DNA of 64,000 bases from Lutjanus erythropterus (GCA_020091685.1 CM034597.1:1744646-1808645), one strand, 5' to 3'; counted from the first letter of the stretch, positions 11,015-24,043 are shown. Translations and numbers: made by a program. The notes: generated by a model from the sequence alone, not told the origin.

Positions 11015-12650
11015 AATCATTTTCTTTGTTTTCGTTTTGCATTCAAACCAAAGTAACATGCCTGTTTTGGAACTGTAAGGAGTAGAGAATACAGATATTT
11101 ATGTTAAAATCTAGGGAGTAAAAATAAAGTTGTAAAGAACAGATACTGTAAAATCTACCTAAGTGCCATAACAAAGTATTTTTACTTAGTTACTTCCCAC
11201 CTCTGTAGCTGTCACCTTGGTTGGACTGTTCATCCTTCAGACAGACCTGGGAGTGACTGAATTTGTGAACAAACATGCAATCAGAACCAAAAGTACAGGT
11301 GATCCTACGGTGCACCTCTTAGCTGAACACAATGCATGCAATTTCAGTCATTTGAGGGTGGAGGGAATAAAATGCATGAGGGTGAAACCAGTTTGGGTTT
11401 CAAACCATTAATCCCAACTATATAAAGGCTTTGAATGTAAATGTTTTCTTTACCCAGCCTAAGAGTGCATGAAGAACATTTTCTTCTCTGTTACCAGTTG
11501 TAAATTGTCTTCTGTGGCTCCAGAGAAGCTCAGTGAACTCTGACAAAATAACCCTCAAGACATCATCAGGGTTATCTCGGATCAGCCATGAACTGCAACC
11601 CACTCCCAGGACCCCAGCTGACCCCTGACCACAGACCTGACCTCCAAGAATTTCGCACAGCTCTGACGTTCTATCATTATTTCCATCTCATGTGGCATGT
11701 TGCAGCTTGACTGTGCTTGTAGGTTGGCATTCTTATCTACACTGCAGTTTTAAGTGCTGTGTAGAAGTGAACATCCATTTTATAAGAATAAAAGGAGTTC
11801 ATCATTTAAAAAAGCAAGAATGCTGGGATGTGTGAAGTCATGTGGAGCTGACAAATTGCTCCCTTTAAAAGTGTTGATTTAAAACAAGGCTTCACCTTCA
11901 ACGCAAGATGACAAATGCTGGAACAGACTGTTTAGCCTCCATCTAGTGTTTTATATATTTATAGTGTAAATGAAACTAAAGGTTCTACTTGTTTATTTGT
12001 TCATCTCAGTGCATTAATTCTCATGTTACTTGACCATTAAACCAGAATCTCAGCCGAGATTTTAGAAATACTGGTCATCAGTTCAGTTGCCCCCTGCACA
12101 CTCCACCCCCAGTGTACATAACTGTGCCCAGACAGCAACAACAGTTTTAATTAACTGGAAATTATTCTTGAGCTAAAACCCATAGGATTTATCTTTAAAT
12201 AACCACACTAGTGGCATGGTTCCTGCAGTGTCTATCAGTCAGCCCACCACTTTGGTACAAACTAAAATATATTGATATCTACTGCACCACATGCCATGAC
12301 ATTTGGAACAGATGTTCATCCCTGTCAGGAGAAATTGTAGTAACTCTCCCATAACGTTTGATCTCACCCCATCATCATATCACAATGTTGATTTATCCAA
12401 AATTAGATTTTTGACCAAATACCTGCAAAACTTCTGACATTCCCATCAGCCTCAGCTTTACTGTCTGTTTCAGGCTAATTAGCAAATGTTAGCAATAACA
12501 CAACATGCTAAACATAACACATAAACTAACATGGTGAATATTATACCAGCATGTTTTCTTGTTGATGTTAGCATTTAAGCCTGAAGCATCAACCTGCACT
12601 TTGAAGACTTTAGATCTTTGATAATATGACTGCATATTCTTATCCCACTG
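11015..12650. other. No gene recognised
   Basis: AT-rich non-coding DNA. No known repeat or exon recognised. Confidence 0.45.
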
Positions 12651-12654
12651 CTTT

Positions 12655-12990
12655 AATTAACCCTGGGCTAAGAGTTAGCCCTGAAATAACTTAGCCATGC
12701 ATTGTTAACCCAGGATTAAGCTAAGCACAGGCCTTTATGTTACACACTGCACTTGTACTAGCCCTGGATACAATGTCCTTTGGAAAATGCCACACTGTCA
12801 CCTTTTAGCACTGTGCAATCAATTTCCAGGGAATAACTCAGGGGTAACTCACCAGATTAGTCCATCAAGCCCTAGGCTAAAATCAGGGTTGGCCCGCTTT
12901 GATAAGAGTCCAGATTGTGCCAGTGTGAGAGCTTTCTGACAGCTTGAGGCAAGAGGGTTCACCTAATGCTTAGCCCTGGGCTAAGAACAG
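12655..12990. repeat. Cluster of TTAGCCCTGGGCTAA motifs
   Basis: Near-palindromic TTAGCCCTGGGCTAAG and variants recur about six times in 330 bp, including at both ends (12659 and 12968). This may be a small DNA element with these motifs as terminal and internal repeats; no target duplication was found. Confidence 0.4.
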
Positions 12991-13047
12991 TATGGGAATC
13001 CCTGATGTGCCACCAGTTCTAGAAGGTGGCTGCACTTCAAACTCCAA

Positions 13048-13416
13048 AATTCATTCATTCATTTTCTGTAACCGCTTATTCCGTAAGGGTCGCGGGCTGC
13101 TGGAGCCTATCCCAGCTGACATTGGGCGAGAGGCGGGGTTCATCCTGGACAAGTCACCAGTTCATCACAGGACTGACACATAGACAGACAACCACTCACA
13201 TTCACACCTACGGGCAATTTAGAGTCACCAATTAACCTAGAATGCATGTCTTTGGACTGTGGGAGGAAGCTGGAGAACCCGGACAGAACCCACGCAGACA
13301 CGAGGAGAACATGCAAACTCCGCACAGAAAGGCCCTGCCCCAGCAAGCCAGGGGATCACACTCAGGACCTTCTTGCTGTGAGGCAGCAGTGCTAACCACT
13401 GCACCACCGTGCCGCC
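13048..13416 (-). mobile_element. V-SINE (tRNA-derived), full-length
   Basis: Same family as the copy at 10621, reversed. The head is at 13416 (GGCGGCACGGTGGTGCAGTG) and the tail at 13048 (ATTCATTCATT). The 10-bp duplication CAAACTCCAA flanks it at 13038-13047 and 13417-13426. Confidence 0.9.
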
Positions 13417-13954
13417 CAAACTCCAATATTTTGACCTAAAAGTTTGAACATTTTCATTGGTAGCTACAGCCTTGGAGATGTTTGAGGGTAACTCTAAATT
13501 ACATGATTGGCAACAGTTGTGACAAGCCTCAAAGTCTGTCCAGTGAACAGTGTGACTTGTTATGACTATCAATACTCTCTAAAAGTCTATAATTGTAACT
13601 TTCCCTTTCACACATCGTCTTTGGCTTCCAACAACTCAGTGAAGCTCTGCGCCATAGGTGCACCACCGTTACGTAACTGTTCTATTTGTGAAACACTGCT
13701 AAAGTACACAGCAATTACCCAACTGTTGTACTGCTCGCGACAATGGCCCTGGGACAGCGGCAGCACAGCTAGATCAAACAGTTGTGCTAAATTAAAGAGC
13801 GGGTTATCAGACCAGGCAGGAGTGTTTGATGTGCAGAGATGAGATGCATTATTATGGTAAATAAGCCTCCCTTATCAAGCTATTCCTACAGGGCCCTCTG
13901 GCTGAGCAGCCCACAGTAGTGTGTGCCCTTGGTCAGACAAATACATGCATGTAC

Positions 13955-13993
13955 ACAAACACACACACACACACACAGACACACACACACACA
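13955..13993. repeat. (CA)n microsatellite
   Basis: About 19 CA units with one interruption (CAGACA). Confidence 0.9.
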
Positions 13994-14204
13994 GCAGGAG
14001 CAGCAGCAGCAGAGAGCATAAATACATCTCTGTTGATCCTTTACACTCCACTCCAAACAGCCGCCTGCTCCCCAAATGTCACTCAGTCTCTGGCATAATT
14101 TGTTTCTAATCATTGGCAAAGAGCGGCAAAATGTCACCCTTTTCCAAGGAGGATGAATTTCGATTGATTTCCAATTAGCACTAAAACAAAATGCAAGTGC
14201 TTTC

Positions 14205-14205
<1 letters not shown>

Positions 14206-14243
<38 letters not shown>
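14206..14243. repeat. (TG)n microsatellite
   Basis: Uninterrupted run of about 19 TG units. Confidence 0.9.
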
Positions 14244-14245
<2 letters not shown>

Positions 14246-14744
14246 ACAGAGAGTGCTTGTATTGGTGTGGTAGTTAAGATCAGAGGAAACATAATGCAGC
14301 AGTGCAACCCCGAAGGCACATAAACAGACCCTGACGTCCGTAGGCGGAGCGCCACAAAGCACGCTGCTCTGAATTTTTACAGCTCTTATCGTGCATTTAT
14401 GGCACTGGAATACAGAACTAAAGCCATCACATGCTGGAAAACAATAAAACATTCAGCTCTGCTGAATGATTCAAAATCCTAATTGGTGCTACAGGAAGCA
14501 ACATGTGAAGACTAAATAACATTGAAAACCTCAAATAAAGACAAAAAGTGCATGACATTCTCTTCGGATAAAAGCTTTTAAGGTCAGAGGAATGAATTAG
14601 AATGAAGGGAAGTTCACAAAACTTATTCACCAAATGACAATTTAAATTTCATCTTACAAATTTGTGCACTTATTGTTGATTTAATCTTTTATATTATTTA
14701 TGTATGCAGAATTGAGTTCTGAAATATGAACACATTTCTCTAAT

Positions 14745-15495
14745 TTTAGCTGCCCTCCACTGGCTTCTTTTTGGGGTGATTTTAAGATTTAATTGTCAGA
14801 GATCTTGAAAAGCAACAATAAATGAACTTTCTGAGTTTGTCACACCACAGAAATGTGTTATTAACCAAAGCCAAACCAGCCAAATTTGAATGGTTAAAAA
14901 AACCTCTACGCATGTGAAATAAGGTCTCAAAATCAGGAAAAAATGAGCAGTTTTCTCTGTTCTGAAACGTTTGGGGGGGGGGGTTGTCCCAGTGTCAACC
15001 ACCACTACAGCCTGAAAACAACCTGAAACATGGATGTCTAGCAGCTTTATTGGACATGTTCAGACATGTCGGAGCCAGAGGATGGTCACAGGATAGTACT
15101 TTTGTTTCTTCTCTGTTGGGTTGTTGGAACTGAAGTGAGATAAAGTGAACGGCTGAGCTGATCTGGACTGACAGAGTCAGTCCCATTTGTAACAAAGAAG
15201 TTGTGAACAGAAATCTTGAACAACAGTTTAACAGTCTAACTATACATGTAGTACAAAGTTCTCAGTCTTCTTATATTTTCAGCAATTATTTTCTAACATG
15301 TATAATGTGTTCAGAAGAAAAACTTGCTCTTTCCTTTATGTGATCTTTAATTTATAGAGCCATTTGTGGTCTTACATATTCTAGTTGTAGACCTCTTAAT
15401 CCCAAATGGACCTCTCTATAAGTGGAGATCTTCTAGAGCAGATTTCAAATTTGCATTTGCCCTCAGGCTGTGGAATAGTTTACCTGAGAATCTCA
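14745..15495 (+). mobile_element. L2/CR1-type LINE fragments split by another repeat
   Basis: 14745-14815 reads CTGCCCTCCACTGGCTTCTT and GATTTTAAGATTT, the nucleotide form of the LINE C-terminal segment 'LHWLPV..RIDFKIL'. 15400-15495 translates as FALRLWNSLPENLML, the conserved 'LWNSLP' end of the same family. Between them (about 14820-15340) is unrelated sequence including a segment shared with 63160. Heavily decayed. Confidence 0.6.
14828..14866 (+). repeat. Dispersed segment TTCTGAGTTTGTCACACCAC, copy 1
   Basis: Nearly identical to 63160-63197 over about 38 bp (TTCTGAGTTTGTCACACCAC, AGAAAT, GTGTTATTAAC), same orientation. Confidence 0.7.
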
Positions 15496-15501
15496 TGTTA
15501 A

Positions 15502-15962
15502 AGGCGTAATATGTAACAGTTCCACTTTGAAATTACTAAAATGAATAGATCTGTTATATATTTCTTATTCCCCAGTTGTCAAATGTCCACATCTTGTCAT
15601 GCCTCTTGGCATCTCATACAGGCACACAAAGTAACCTTTAGCATCTGTATGAGGCTCACTGGGCTTCAACTAACAATGTAAACCCACCTGAGGCAGCTTA
15701 AGAGGTTAAGAGCTCCAGCCATCCATTCCAACATGTTTTCACCCCAGCTTGTCTGCTACCAGTGCTGTTTTGTCTTGTTGGAAGCAAGAACGAGCTGCTA
15801 TTTGCAGTGTGTTTATATTTGATGCTCTATTGTTGTTATTCTTAGGTGACTGTAATGTTTTGGAGGAATCTGGCACAAGAATTTCCTTCAGGAGTAATAA
15901 AGTTTTATCTTTTCTTCTCTCTTAGATGGATGGAGTCAATACAAAATGTGCCATACACAAAA
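15502..15962. other. Repeat-derived non-coding DNA
   Basis: Starts right after TTAA at 15498 with AGGCGTAATATGTAAC, like the end of a TTAA-flanked element whose other end I could not find. 15600-15700 (CATCTGTATGAGGCTCACTG) is shared in part with 22185. 15880-15915 (AATTTCCTTCAGGAGTAATA) resembles a LINE tail. Confidence 0.35.
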
Positions 15963-16530
15963 CACTCTTAGAAATAAAAGTGCTGATTAGAACCATAAAG
16001 GCTTCTTCAACTAGTCCCCAGAGGAGAAACCTGTTATGAAAGTTCCACTTGGAATCCTTTCAGAAAGTGTTATCTAGAACCCAACATAAAAGGTATATCT
16101 AAACCATCTGTGAAAGATTTCACCCAGTAGCCCCAAGAGGTTTTACAGAGAACCCTTCTATAGCGTAATGGTTCCCCCAGAATCCTCTCTGGGGGTTCTA
16201 TCCAAAGCCATTAAACCTTCTAAGGGTGCTAACAACTGAAAACCTTTTCATATTCCAAGGATTTTATCAAGAACCCACAGAGTGGGATCTACCTACAATC
16301 CTTTTATGGTCAAGTAAACAATGAAAGAGTTCTTCATGTATTTAAACAATAATTTTTTTCAAAAAAGGTTTTGAAGTGAAAAGGATTCTTAATAGAACCC
16401 TTAGTCTTACAAATAACCCTTGACAAACCCTTTCTTGCAAAAGAAAGCTTCTTTTTCAGAAGCAAGTGGTTCTGTGTAGAACCTCAGCCCTTCAGGAAGA
16501 ACCCATTTGGAACCCTTATTTCTAAGAATG
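15963..16530 (+). mobile_element. GGTTCT/AGAACC element, copy 2
   Basis: The best delimited copy: ends CACTCTTAGAAATAAAAG (15963-15980) and CTTATTTCTAAGAATG (16515-16530) are inverted repeats. The interior is a chain of AGAACCC...GGGTTCT units. Non-autonomous, no coding. Superfamily unassigned; no target duplication identified. Confidence 0.7.
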
Positions 16531-16534
16531 TTTT

Positions 16535-17860
16535 TCTCATTTTTACCTAGGATTATACACTAAGATAAAAATTTGATGGTTGAAGATTTGAAACAATTTA
16601 ATTTCTCATCAGCACGTTCTGTTCATTACAATGAGATGTGTACCTGCTAACTATGTGTTTCCCTGTTAGGGTTCTTTAAGTATGGACAGGCGTCAGCTTT
16701 TTGTCAAGATGTGCGTTCTGCAGAGGTCAAAGCTTGTTCTGCTTTCAGTCAAAAAATAAATTAAATCTAGCCACAAATAAATTACCACAGTAACTGTTTG
16801 TCAGTGAGAGTTGATGTAGCTTCACCAATTGAATTAGTAGAGTTAGTCAACAAAAAAATAGACTCAAGAGAAAAAAAAAACATATCAGCATATTAAAATC
16901 ATTTATTGTGCTCCAGAAGAGTAATTACTATTTAACCAGAAAGAAAGACAAGTGACAAATAATCTACATTACAAATGCCAGACCAGCTCACATAGTGCCC
17001 CCTGTTTCACATGGCATTCAAAGAACAAATCCACCTGTAGTTTTCAGACTGCTAGCAAAAACCTCTCAGGATGAATCTGAGGGTTTGGTTGTTGTCGTCT
17101 CTGCTGTGATTTTGAGGTTAGAAAATGGCACGTTGCGTTACATTCATTCGCAGTGCTCGTTCGTCCCCTCCCTGTCTGTCCCGCCTGACGCAGCAGCCCA
17201 GGCTGACTGTCGACCGCGGTCAGGGCAGATTCACACTGGAACAAAAGTGAAGCGTCCCCCTAGAACAGGGTTTCTTAAGTTGTCTTCAGTCCCAAACTGT
17301 GTGGATTCACAGTCACCCTGCTAGACTGGCTCATTAAAACATACTGTGTTGGGATTGAACAGAAACGACTGAAGAAATGCTACCTGGATAGGTTCGGAGT
17401 TCCCCTCTGTGAATGATGGACACAGTTTTAAAGGAAAGTGACAGTGGATGGGAGTTATTCTCAACTCTGGGGCTTTCTCACGCTTTTATCTTACATCTGA
17501 CATTTGGATGTGAACGCTGTTGTTCCAAAATAAATGCTCTTACAAGCACACAGCCAATAAATCCAAATTCAAGTCTTATTCAGGACAAGCCAGATGTATG
17601 GAAGCCCTGAGAGGCAGGTGAGGAAAAAAAAAAACATTCTGGTGATCCAGTCTGGTCTGAACTGCTTTCTCTCCTGTGTTTATGACTTATGAACGTGTGG
17701 GAAAAAAAGGTCCTGCCAGGATCAGTTCTTCTATTTTTGTCCCGTGAAAGAATAAATTCAATTTAAAAAAAATGACACAAACATTTTTCTAATGACATTA
17801 TAAACCAGAAATAGGGCATATACGCAGCTTTTAAAAAAAAATGGTTAAGCCGTCTAAATC
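16535..17860. other. No gene recognised
   Basis: 16990-17340 is GC-richer with a 109-codon frame (16995-17324) lacking any motif I know and shadowed by an antisense frame. It could be part of a non-coding transcript; I have no support for a protein. Confidence 0.35.
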
Positions 17861-17864
17861 AGTC

Positions 17865-17898
17865 ATTCCCAAACACTGGGAACCCAGTGTTTGGGAAT
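17865..17898. repeat. Perfect 16-bp inverted repeat with 2-nt loop
   Basis: ATTCCCAAACACTGGG (17865-17880) and its exact complement (17883-17898) are separated by AA. The CATTCCCAAACACTGGG motif and following GGGTCACAGGAGATTT look like the end of a hAT 'cagtggttcccaaac' element. Confidence 0.9.
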
Positions 17899-17942
17899 GG
17901 GTCACAGGAGATTTTATTTAAGAAGCAGGCTAAAATGTCCCA

Positions 17943-18165
17943 CACTGTAAAAACTAAAAAGTTGAGAAAATTCAAAATTTTTGGCCACCTTACTTACTTG
18001 AATTTACTTGAATAGACTTTGAAGCTTTGAAGCACAGCTCAAATGCAGACTGAGTTTTATTGAGATAATTTACTCTTTTTCTTTAGATAAACTTGAACCT
18101 TGAGTTTTAAGACCCCCCCCCCCAAAAAAAAATTGTACTTTGTACAAAACTGTACAAAAAAATTG
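17943..18165 (+). mobile_element. CACTGTAAAAA element, one end
   Basis: Starts CACTGTAAAAACTAAAAAG and contains AAGTTGAGAAAATTCAAAAT and TTTAGATAAACTTGA, shared with 58364-58490. The right end is not resolved. Confidence 0.45.
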
Positions 18166-18169
18166 AGTA

Positions 18170-20655
18170 AACTTGAAGTGAATGTGAATAATGGTTAATA
18201 TTTTAAAAATTTTCCGTCAAAAAGATTTAATTTTCCAACACCCAAATAACAACAAATCAAGTTCACAGTTCACTGTGAACAATTTATGAAAGAAGAAAAA
18301 TAAATGATCTCTTCAGCTTTTTTTTTTTTTTAGTTTATTTCAAAACTATAGCGTTTGAGTTGTGCTCAAAACTAAAAAATGTGTCATAGTGAGTTGAATT
18401 GAAATCTTTCTTAGATTTGTTTTCTTGATGAGAGGAAATAAAAACAGACTCAGCTCTCATTACTTCTGTAGCTTCGAACTGAGTCTCTGTGGTTTGGACT
18501 TTAGGGTACAATGTTAGTGTTTGTACTTTGAGGTTTCTGCTTCTTTGACTATTTTATGTTCACTTTAGGAGATGTGTTTATTTACTGCTGCAAAAAACAT
18601 TTCCTGATTTTGCTGCTTCATAATAAAAGTGTTCAGATTACAAAATAATGAGTTCTTTTATTGAGGAGAATTAATGTCTTTTCCTTGACACAAATTCAAC
18701 TAAACACCTTCAAGCAGGTTCAAACTTTCCCAAATAGTTGCAGAAGCTCCAGACAGAGCCAAGAAGTCTTCATTGCCTCCACCGGAAAAGGGGCAAAAAT
18801 TAGCCCGTCCACCGCCAACTGGAGCTGGGAACAGTTTTGACAAAGTTATGTTGTTGTAATACTCATTTCAGCCACAAGAGGCTAAACTGCACCACTGTCA
18901 CATGTTCTAGCCCATGAGTTTTAATGTCTCTTTGCACTCTAAACACAAGGTACGCACTGTATAATGTAGGCTGCATTAGCAAGATATGTAACATTACTGT
19001 CATGTCTGTCTTTTGGCTAGTAGAGCTAATGATAATGGCACATCACCACCAATAAAAATTAAAAGTCAGTTAGAAAAATTATCCTGGCAATTTTTTTTTG
19101 TTTTTTGTTTTCACCTGACAAAAAGTTTTTCCCCACCCGTTTCACAGAAAAAAAAAACAAAAAAAAAAAAAGGAACTTAGAAAGATGATCCTGACAGAAT
19201 CTTTTTTTTTCCAACTGTTCTCAATTCCTGAACACAGCAGAAAAAATAATTTAAATGAGACTGATAATGTATCACTAGAATTTTCTTTTTCTCACTTGCC
19301 TCTCACAGCTTCCGTACAGACGTCAAATGATACACGAAATAAACACAGTATTCAAAATCTTAACACAGTGACAGAAATTAGGCACATCGCAAAAATAAAC
19401 ACAGATGGATAAGATGTGTACAAGCCTCAGTTATTGACAATGGACCACAGGTTTGGGTGATAAATTAACAATATCAGCACATGAATTCCCATGTAAATGC
19501 ACTCAGTAAGGGCTGACATATATACTCTGAAGGGTTTAAAATGTACAACTACACCATGGGTTCTGTGTCTTCTGAAAAGATAGTGTTTCACCAAACACAA
19601 AGAGACACACTCTTGTTGCATGCTGCACCTACTTACTGCCCTCAACATTTTCATGGTCTAACAAACCTGAATTCAGTCATGAACTAAATTTGCAAAAGGT
19701 ATAAGAACAAGTGTATGTTTATGTTTTTATGGTCCAGTGAACTTCAACAAAAGGTAGACCGTTCTCAGAAAAACGTCATAATCTTCCCTGTTAAAATTGC
19801 CACAGCTTATAAACAGTATAAAAGATGCAATTAAATGTGAGCTTCTTTTCATATTTTATTTGCTCGTTTAACTATCCAGTCATGTTTTATTGTTATTAGT
19901 TCTTAGTTTAAAGGCCTAATGTTTCCTCTATCAAAGGGTAGGTGGGTGAGTTGCCCTGCCTTTAAAAAGAGCTTTCATAAGAATTTCAGCAAGCTGAGTC
20001 TCAGTGGAGCGTTTTAGTGTCCCATGATGGTGTAAATGCTAATCCAAGTTTTCCATTTTGACAAGAATAATGGCCTGGAGAAGCATATAAATGATTATGG
20101 CAATCTAAAAAACATTTTCCATCTTTCACAGTTCATTCTTCCTTATGCAATTCCAGGTTTCCCCCCTCTTTATTTTGTGGTTATTGTTTTCCAGTAATAT
20201 ATGTTGTTAGTCCTTTTCAAATATAATTAATTTAATTGAAGATTCATATATTTGGGAGAGACTTCTATTTCTTAACAGGTTCTAAAGTAATAGTTCTATA
20301 GTTAAAAGTTCTATTCTGTGCCATCACAGAAAATCAGGATGAATCAACATTTTTATCTACAATGTATGAGCAGCACACTGGGATTATGCATGTAGAGTGT
20401 CATAAAGAGTGTCAACTGCTACTGCCTTGAATAAAAAGAATACAGCCTCTTGAAATCAAAGACATGGCTGTCAATGTCATTGACAGTATTGCTTGTCTGC
20501 TCTTTAATTTTTGGAAGGAATATTTTTTTCAGTCTTATTTTACTCATTATGAATGGTGGTTAGCCCTAGTCTGTTAAGTCCTAGCCCTTGCTTGAAATCA
20601 TATTTTGTAATTACTGTAAGTGTGAGCTGAGGTTTTTACAACACAAGCAGCATCA
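18170..20655. other. No gene recognised
   Basis: AT-rich, with T and A homopolymer runs (18319-18331, 19149-19171). Short frames near 19185-19654 have no recognisable motif. Confidence 0.45.
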
Positions 20656-20662
20656 ACATTAA

Positions 20663-21378
20663 AGGTACCCTGTGGAGTTTTTGACCACTAGCTGTGCTGT
20701 TGAGCAATCGTTTAATGAAAAAGTCCTACTTTTGTTGATATCTTGTGCTCCAACAGCACGTGTGTATAAATGCACTGGCATGTAAAGAGCGTGGAGACGA
20801 TATGACTATATTTGTGGGGAAGTAAAACCTTGCAATGTCTCATCTATAAAGGAGAGGAAAAAAGAGCAACAGCTGAGGAAAACAATGCAAGTTTCCAGAC
20901 ATTCACAAACAAACCTTTGCAAATGTTTTATGAGGTAGGAAATGCATTTGATATGTTTGTTAGCCATAGCGAAGTAGCTTTTTTGACACTCTTTTGACAA
21001 TATAAGGTCTGTGACTGACTTCATTGATCAATGAAGTTACACCATTGGTCAGTCCAGTGTTGAGTTGAGTTTTCCCACTGGCCGTTGCTCTTTCAAAATA
21101 AATAGACTCAAACTGTCTTGAATCAAGTCCTGGGGAGGTAACGCTCGACGCAAAAGGCATGATGATGTCACTCTTGGCGTGTGCATCCTCGCACTGCATG
21201 AGGATCATGGATCACTTCTTTTATCTGTTTCAAATTAAAAGCCCTCACTTTATATCAAAAGCCCTATAGTGTATCATATGGTACACAGTTCAGACATGTA
21301 CTATGTTTTGACCTGGTCTTGTTAAGAAACACTGCAAATGTTGCAAATTGCAAATAATGAAATCTTCACAGGGTACCT
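20663..21378. mobile_element. TTAA-flanked DNA element, AGGTACCCTGTG ends
   Basis: Ends AGGTACCCTGTGGAG (20663) and, inverted, AGGTACCCTGTGAAG (to 21378). TTAA is duplicated at 20659-20662 and 21379-21382. No transposase is recognised in its 716 bp. Confidence 0.75.
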
Positions 21379-21384
21379 TTAATA

Positions 21385-22095
21385 CCACCTGATGGCCACA
21401 TGTACATACGTGTCAACAAGAAGACAAACAGCTGACCTGACATTAAGTCAGCTGACACATTAGAGTGTTAACACAGAACTAGTTAAAGACAATGCTGAGG
21501 GAGTGGCTGCAAAAAGAGCTAATTATGTCACTTGAAACATCTAAATTGGCTATCAGAAGCCTTATTTATCCATGCTCATGTTTGAGGATGATAAGTGGTT
21601 CAAATGTACATATTTAGTGGAGTATGTAGTTGATGTACTTATGCAAGTTTGTTTGGTTTGCTCTGACTCAGGGACCTGGAGGAGTCTGCAAGCTCAGGTT
21701 TATTTTGCTCTTACAGGTACTTCAGATGATCTCCACCCACCCTGGATCTGATCAGGCCTATCCTGACCATTTATTTAACATCGGGTGGGTTTGATACGAT
21801 GGCTGACAATGGAGCCTCACCGGTTGAGATTTGAAAAGTCACACCTCGGTGATGTCACTCATCTTGTGCACAATGCACCAGGCTCACAAAACTCAGATCA
21901 AACTGTAACACTAGGCAGTGCTGATCAAATATGAATCAGGATTGTGTTTCTGCATTTCCTGTTTTCCATCTCAAATGTTTACAAAAGCACATTTTAGTGT
22001 ACTGTTTAGCTGTGATATGAGATGTTTGTAACCAGGCTGTTATTTTTTCCTGCTTTAAATTAGTGTGTGTTGCTCAGGTGCTACATCACATTTTG
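21385..22095. other. No gene recognised
   Basis: Non-coding; nothing recognised. Confidence 0.45.
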
Positions 22096-22114
22096 TTGCT
22101 CTGATTGGCCAACC

Positions 22115-22446
22115 TGTCCTCATCCCATCTCATCAAAGTCCACCGGCCCTTGGTGTTCTATACAGGTGTACAAGGTACCCTTTTTCATCTGTATGAGGCA
22201 CTGCCAGAAAGCCTGTTTTAACATGTGGTTCATGTTGTGAAACGGTGGCAGTTTGGGTGGATTTATGCAACAAAACTACTTGGGTAGGCTTAGGATAAGA
22301 ACATGTTAGGGGTTCCAATAAGTACATTACGTTGTGTACATCACCTGACTTCACTGAAGAGACTCTTACTTTTTCAATGTGGTCCCATGTCTGTACGAGA
22401 CGCCGAGGGGCTGTGACAAAACATTTGATGAGGAATGAGAATGGGC
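22115..22446. repeat. Inverted-repeat element flanked by a 13-bp direct repeat
   Basis: Imperfect terminal repeats TCCTCATCCCATCTCATCAA and (inverted) CCCATTCTCATTCCTCATCA. The exact direct repeat TTGCTCTGATTGG flanks at 22096-22108 and 22472-22484. The interior holds CATCTGTATGAGGC, shared with 15650. Confidence 0.5.
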
Positions 22447-22489
22447 TGAATTGGCTGTAGGTTACATTTCATTGCTCTGATTGGTTGTA

Positions 22490-24040
22490 GGTTTATCCAG
22501 TTGTGTCCGAATGCATTTTGGTCTGCACCATTTGGAAATCAAAAAGATCTGAGACATCCCAGACTAATGCCATGCTGTTATGCAATTAAGTAGTGCTTCA
22601 GTCTTGCTGAAGGTGCTGAGACCTCTCTCTGTGGACACTGAGTCCCTCCCGGCCTGTGCTGTTTTTCACATCTTCTCAATCACCAAGGATACAGCAGCCA
22701 GTTAGTGCTTCCATCAGTCATGCTAAAGTCTACTGTAGCTGACTCTCAATTTGTGCAGCTAGCTCAAGATTTAATCAATCTCCAAATACTCTCCTCTGTT
22801 TTTTTCTGGCCTGCTCATGTAAGTTTTCAGTGATATAAGTTACGCTGTCATTAGCTTTCTCAATCTGTACAACCAGTGCTTCTCTTCAGGGCTGTGAAGG
22901 TCATCCGATGTGTTTGCTTTCAAAAGTTGCACAGTCTCAGTTTGCTTCGGTAGCCATGCTTTCCCTCTGTTGGTTGTTAGGCATGATAAATCTATGTAAT
23001 GCATTTCCACACTTATGTAACACTTGATTCATGAATCACTGCAGCGCCTCCTCTCCAACACCTTTTTAGTCTGTCTGTCTGGTTTTACATCCTTAGTCGA
23101 TCTAAGCAGGACTGCTTGTTCTGTAGAAGAAAACTAGGACTGTTCTGTTTGCATGTTGCCGCCAAACATGCTAAATCATGTTAGCCACTGACATACATGG
23201 AGTTTATAACAGCTCCCAGCAAATTTCCATTTTTAATTTCAAACATGTCCTCTCACTTTCCTCATGCTGCAGTTGGCTTGCATTTATCACCTATCATCAA
23301 TCAGACAATTGAACGCATGGCAAGTTATTAATTAGCATTCATCCTCAGCTGTCAGCTACTTAGCATGGCCCCACAATTGCTTGACTATTTACCCATCAGT
23401 GCAATTACATGTTTAATTCAGTGTGTGGCCCTTGCTTTGCCCCCATGTCATTTCCCTGGAGAACAGTGCCTGAATTTGGCAGGTGCTCACTAATGTACCA
23501 TCCCAATCCCTGTGAGACTACCTACTGTACACTAGCAGAATATTACTTACTTAGTAATGTAGAGTCAATTGTATTTTCCACTATAAAATTCATTACTATA
23601 TACCTACATTTTGTAGGCTGACCAGACACAATGTTGTAATTCATTTCTTTTCCAAAGGATACGACAATTTTTCCAATCCTAGAGTTCCAATACTGAAAAG
23701 GTTTATGGTTTAGTCAACTTGAAGAGCAATATGTCGAAAGTGCAGGTATGTCATGATCCAGAATGTTTTTTAGTCAAATCAATTTAACATGAATCCAAGT
23801 GAAATGACAACCCCAAAAGTGATGGAAAGTTGGTGTGTATCTGCAAGACATTAGTCTCATGCTTGGACCAGACTACAGAATGTTTTTGTCTTTTCAAGAT
23901 GGCCACTGTTTCAGATTAGGTGATCTTAGAGTTCTAGTTGTGGATTGACTGAGAGATATGACAGACTACACTTTGGACCTATATGTCTATATATTTAAAC
24001 ACATATCTAGGAAAGTGAACAGGGAGCCAATCATTGTCAT
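22490..24040. other. No gene recognised
   Basis: Non-coding; no supported exon or repeat. Confidence 0.45.
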
Positions 24041-24043
24041 TCA

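Larger units (their letters stand above)
13427..14740. other. Non-coding with two CA/TG microsatellites
   Basis: (CA)n at 13955-13993 and (TG)n at 14206-14243, 210 bp apart. The remainder appears unique. The 188-codon frame at 13886-14452 is mostly translation of these repeats. Confidence 0.5.

Noticed and set aside
13886-14452. 188-codon minus-strand frame
   Set aside because: Much of it is translated (TG)n/(CA)n microsatellite (HTHTHT and CVCVCV runs); no domain.
16995-17324. 109-codon plus-strand frame
   Set aside because: No recognised motif, no splice or start support, and overlapping antisense frame.
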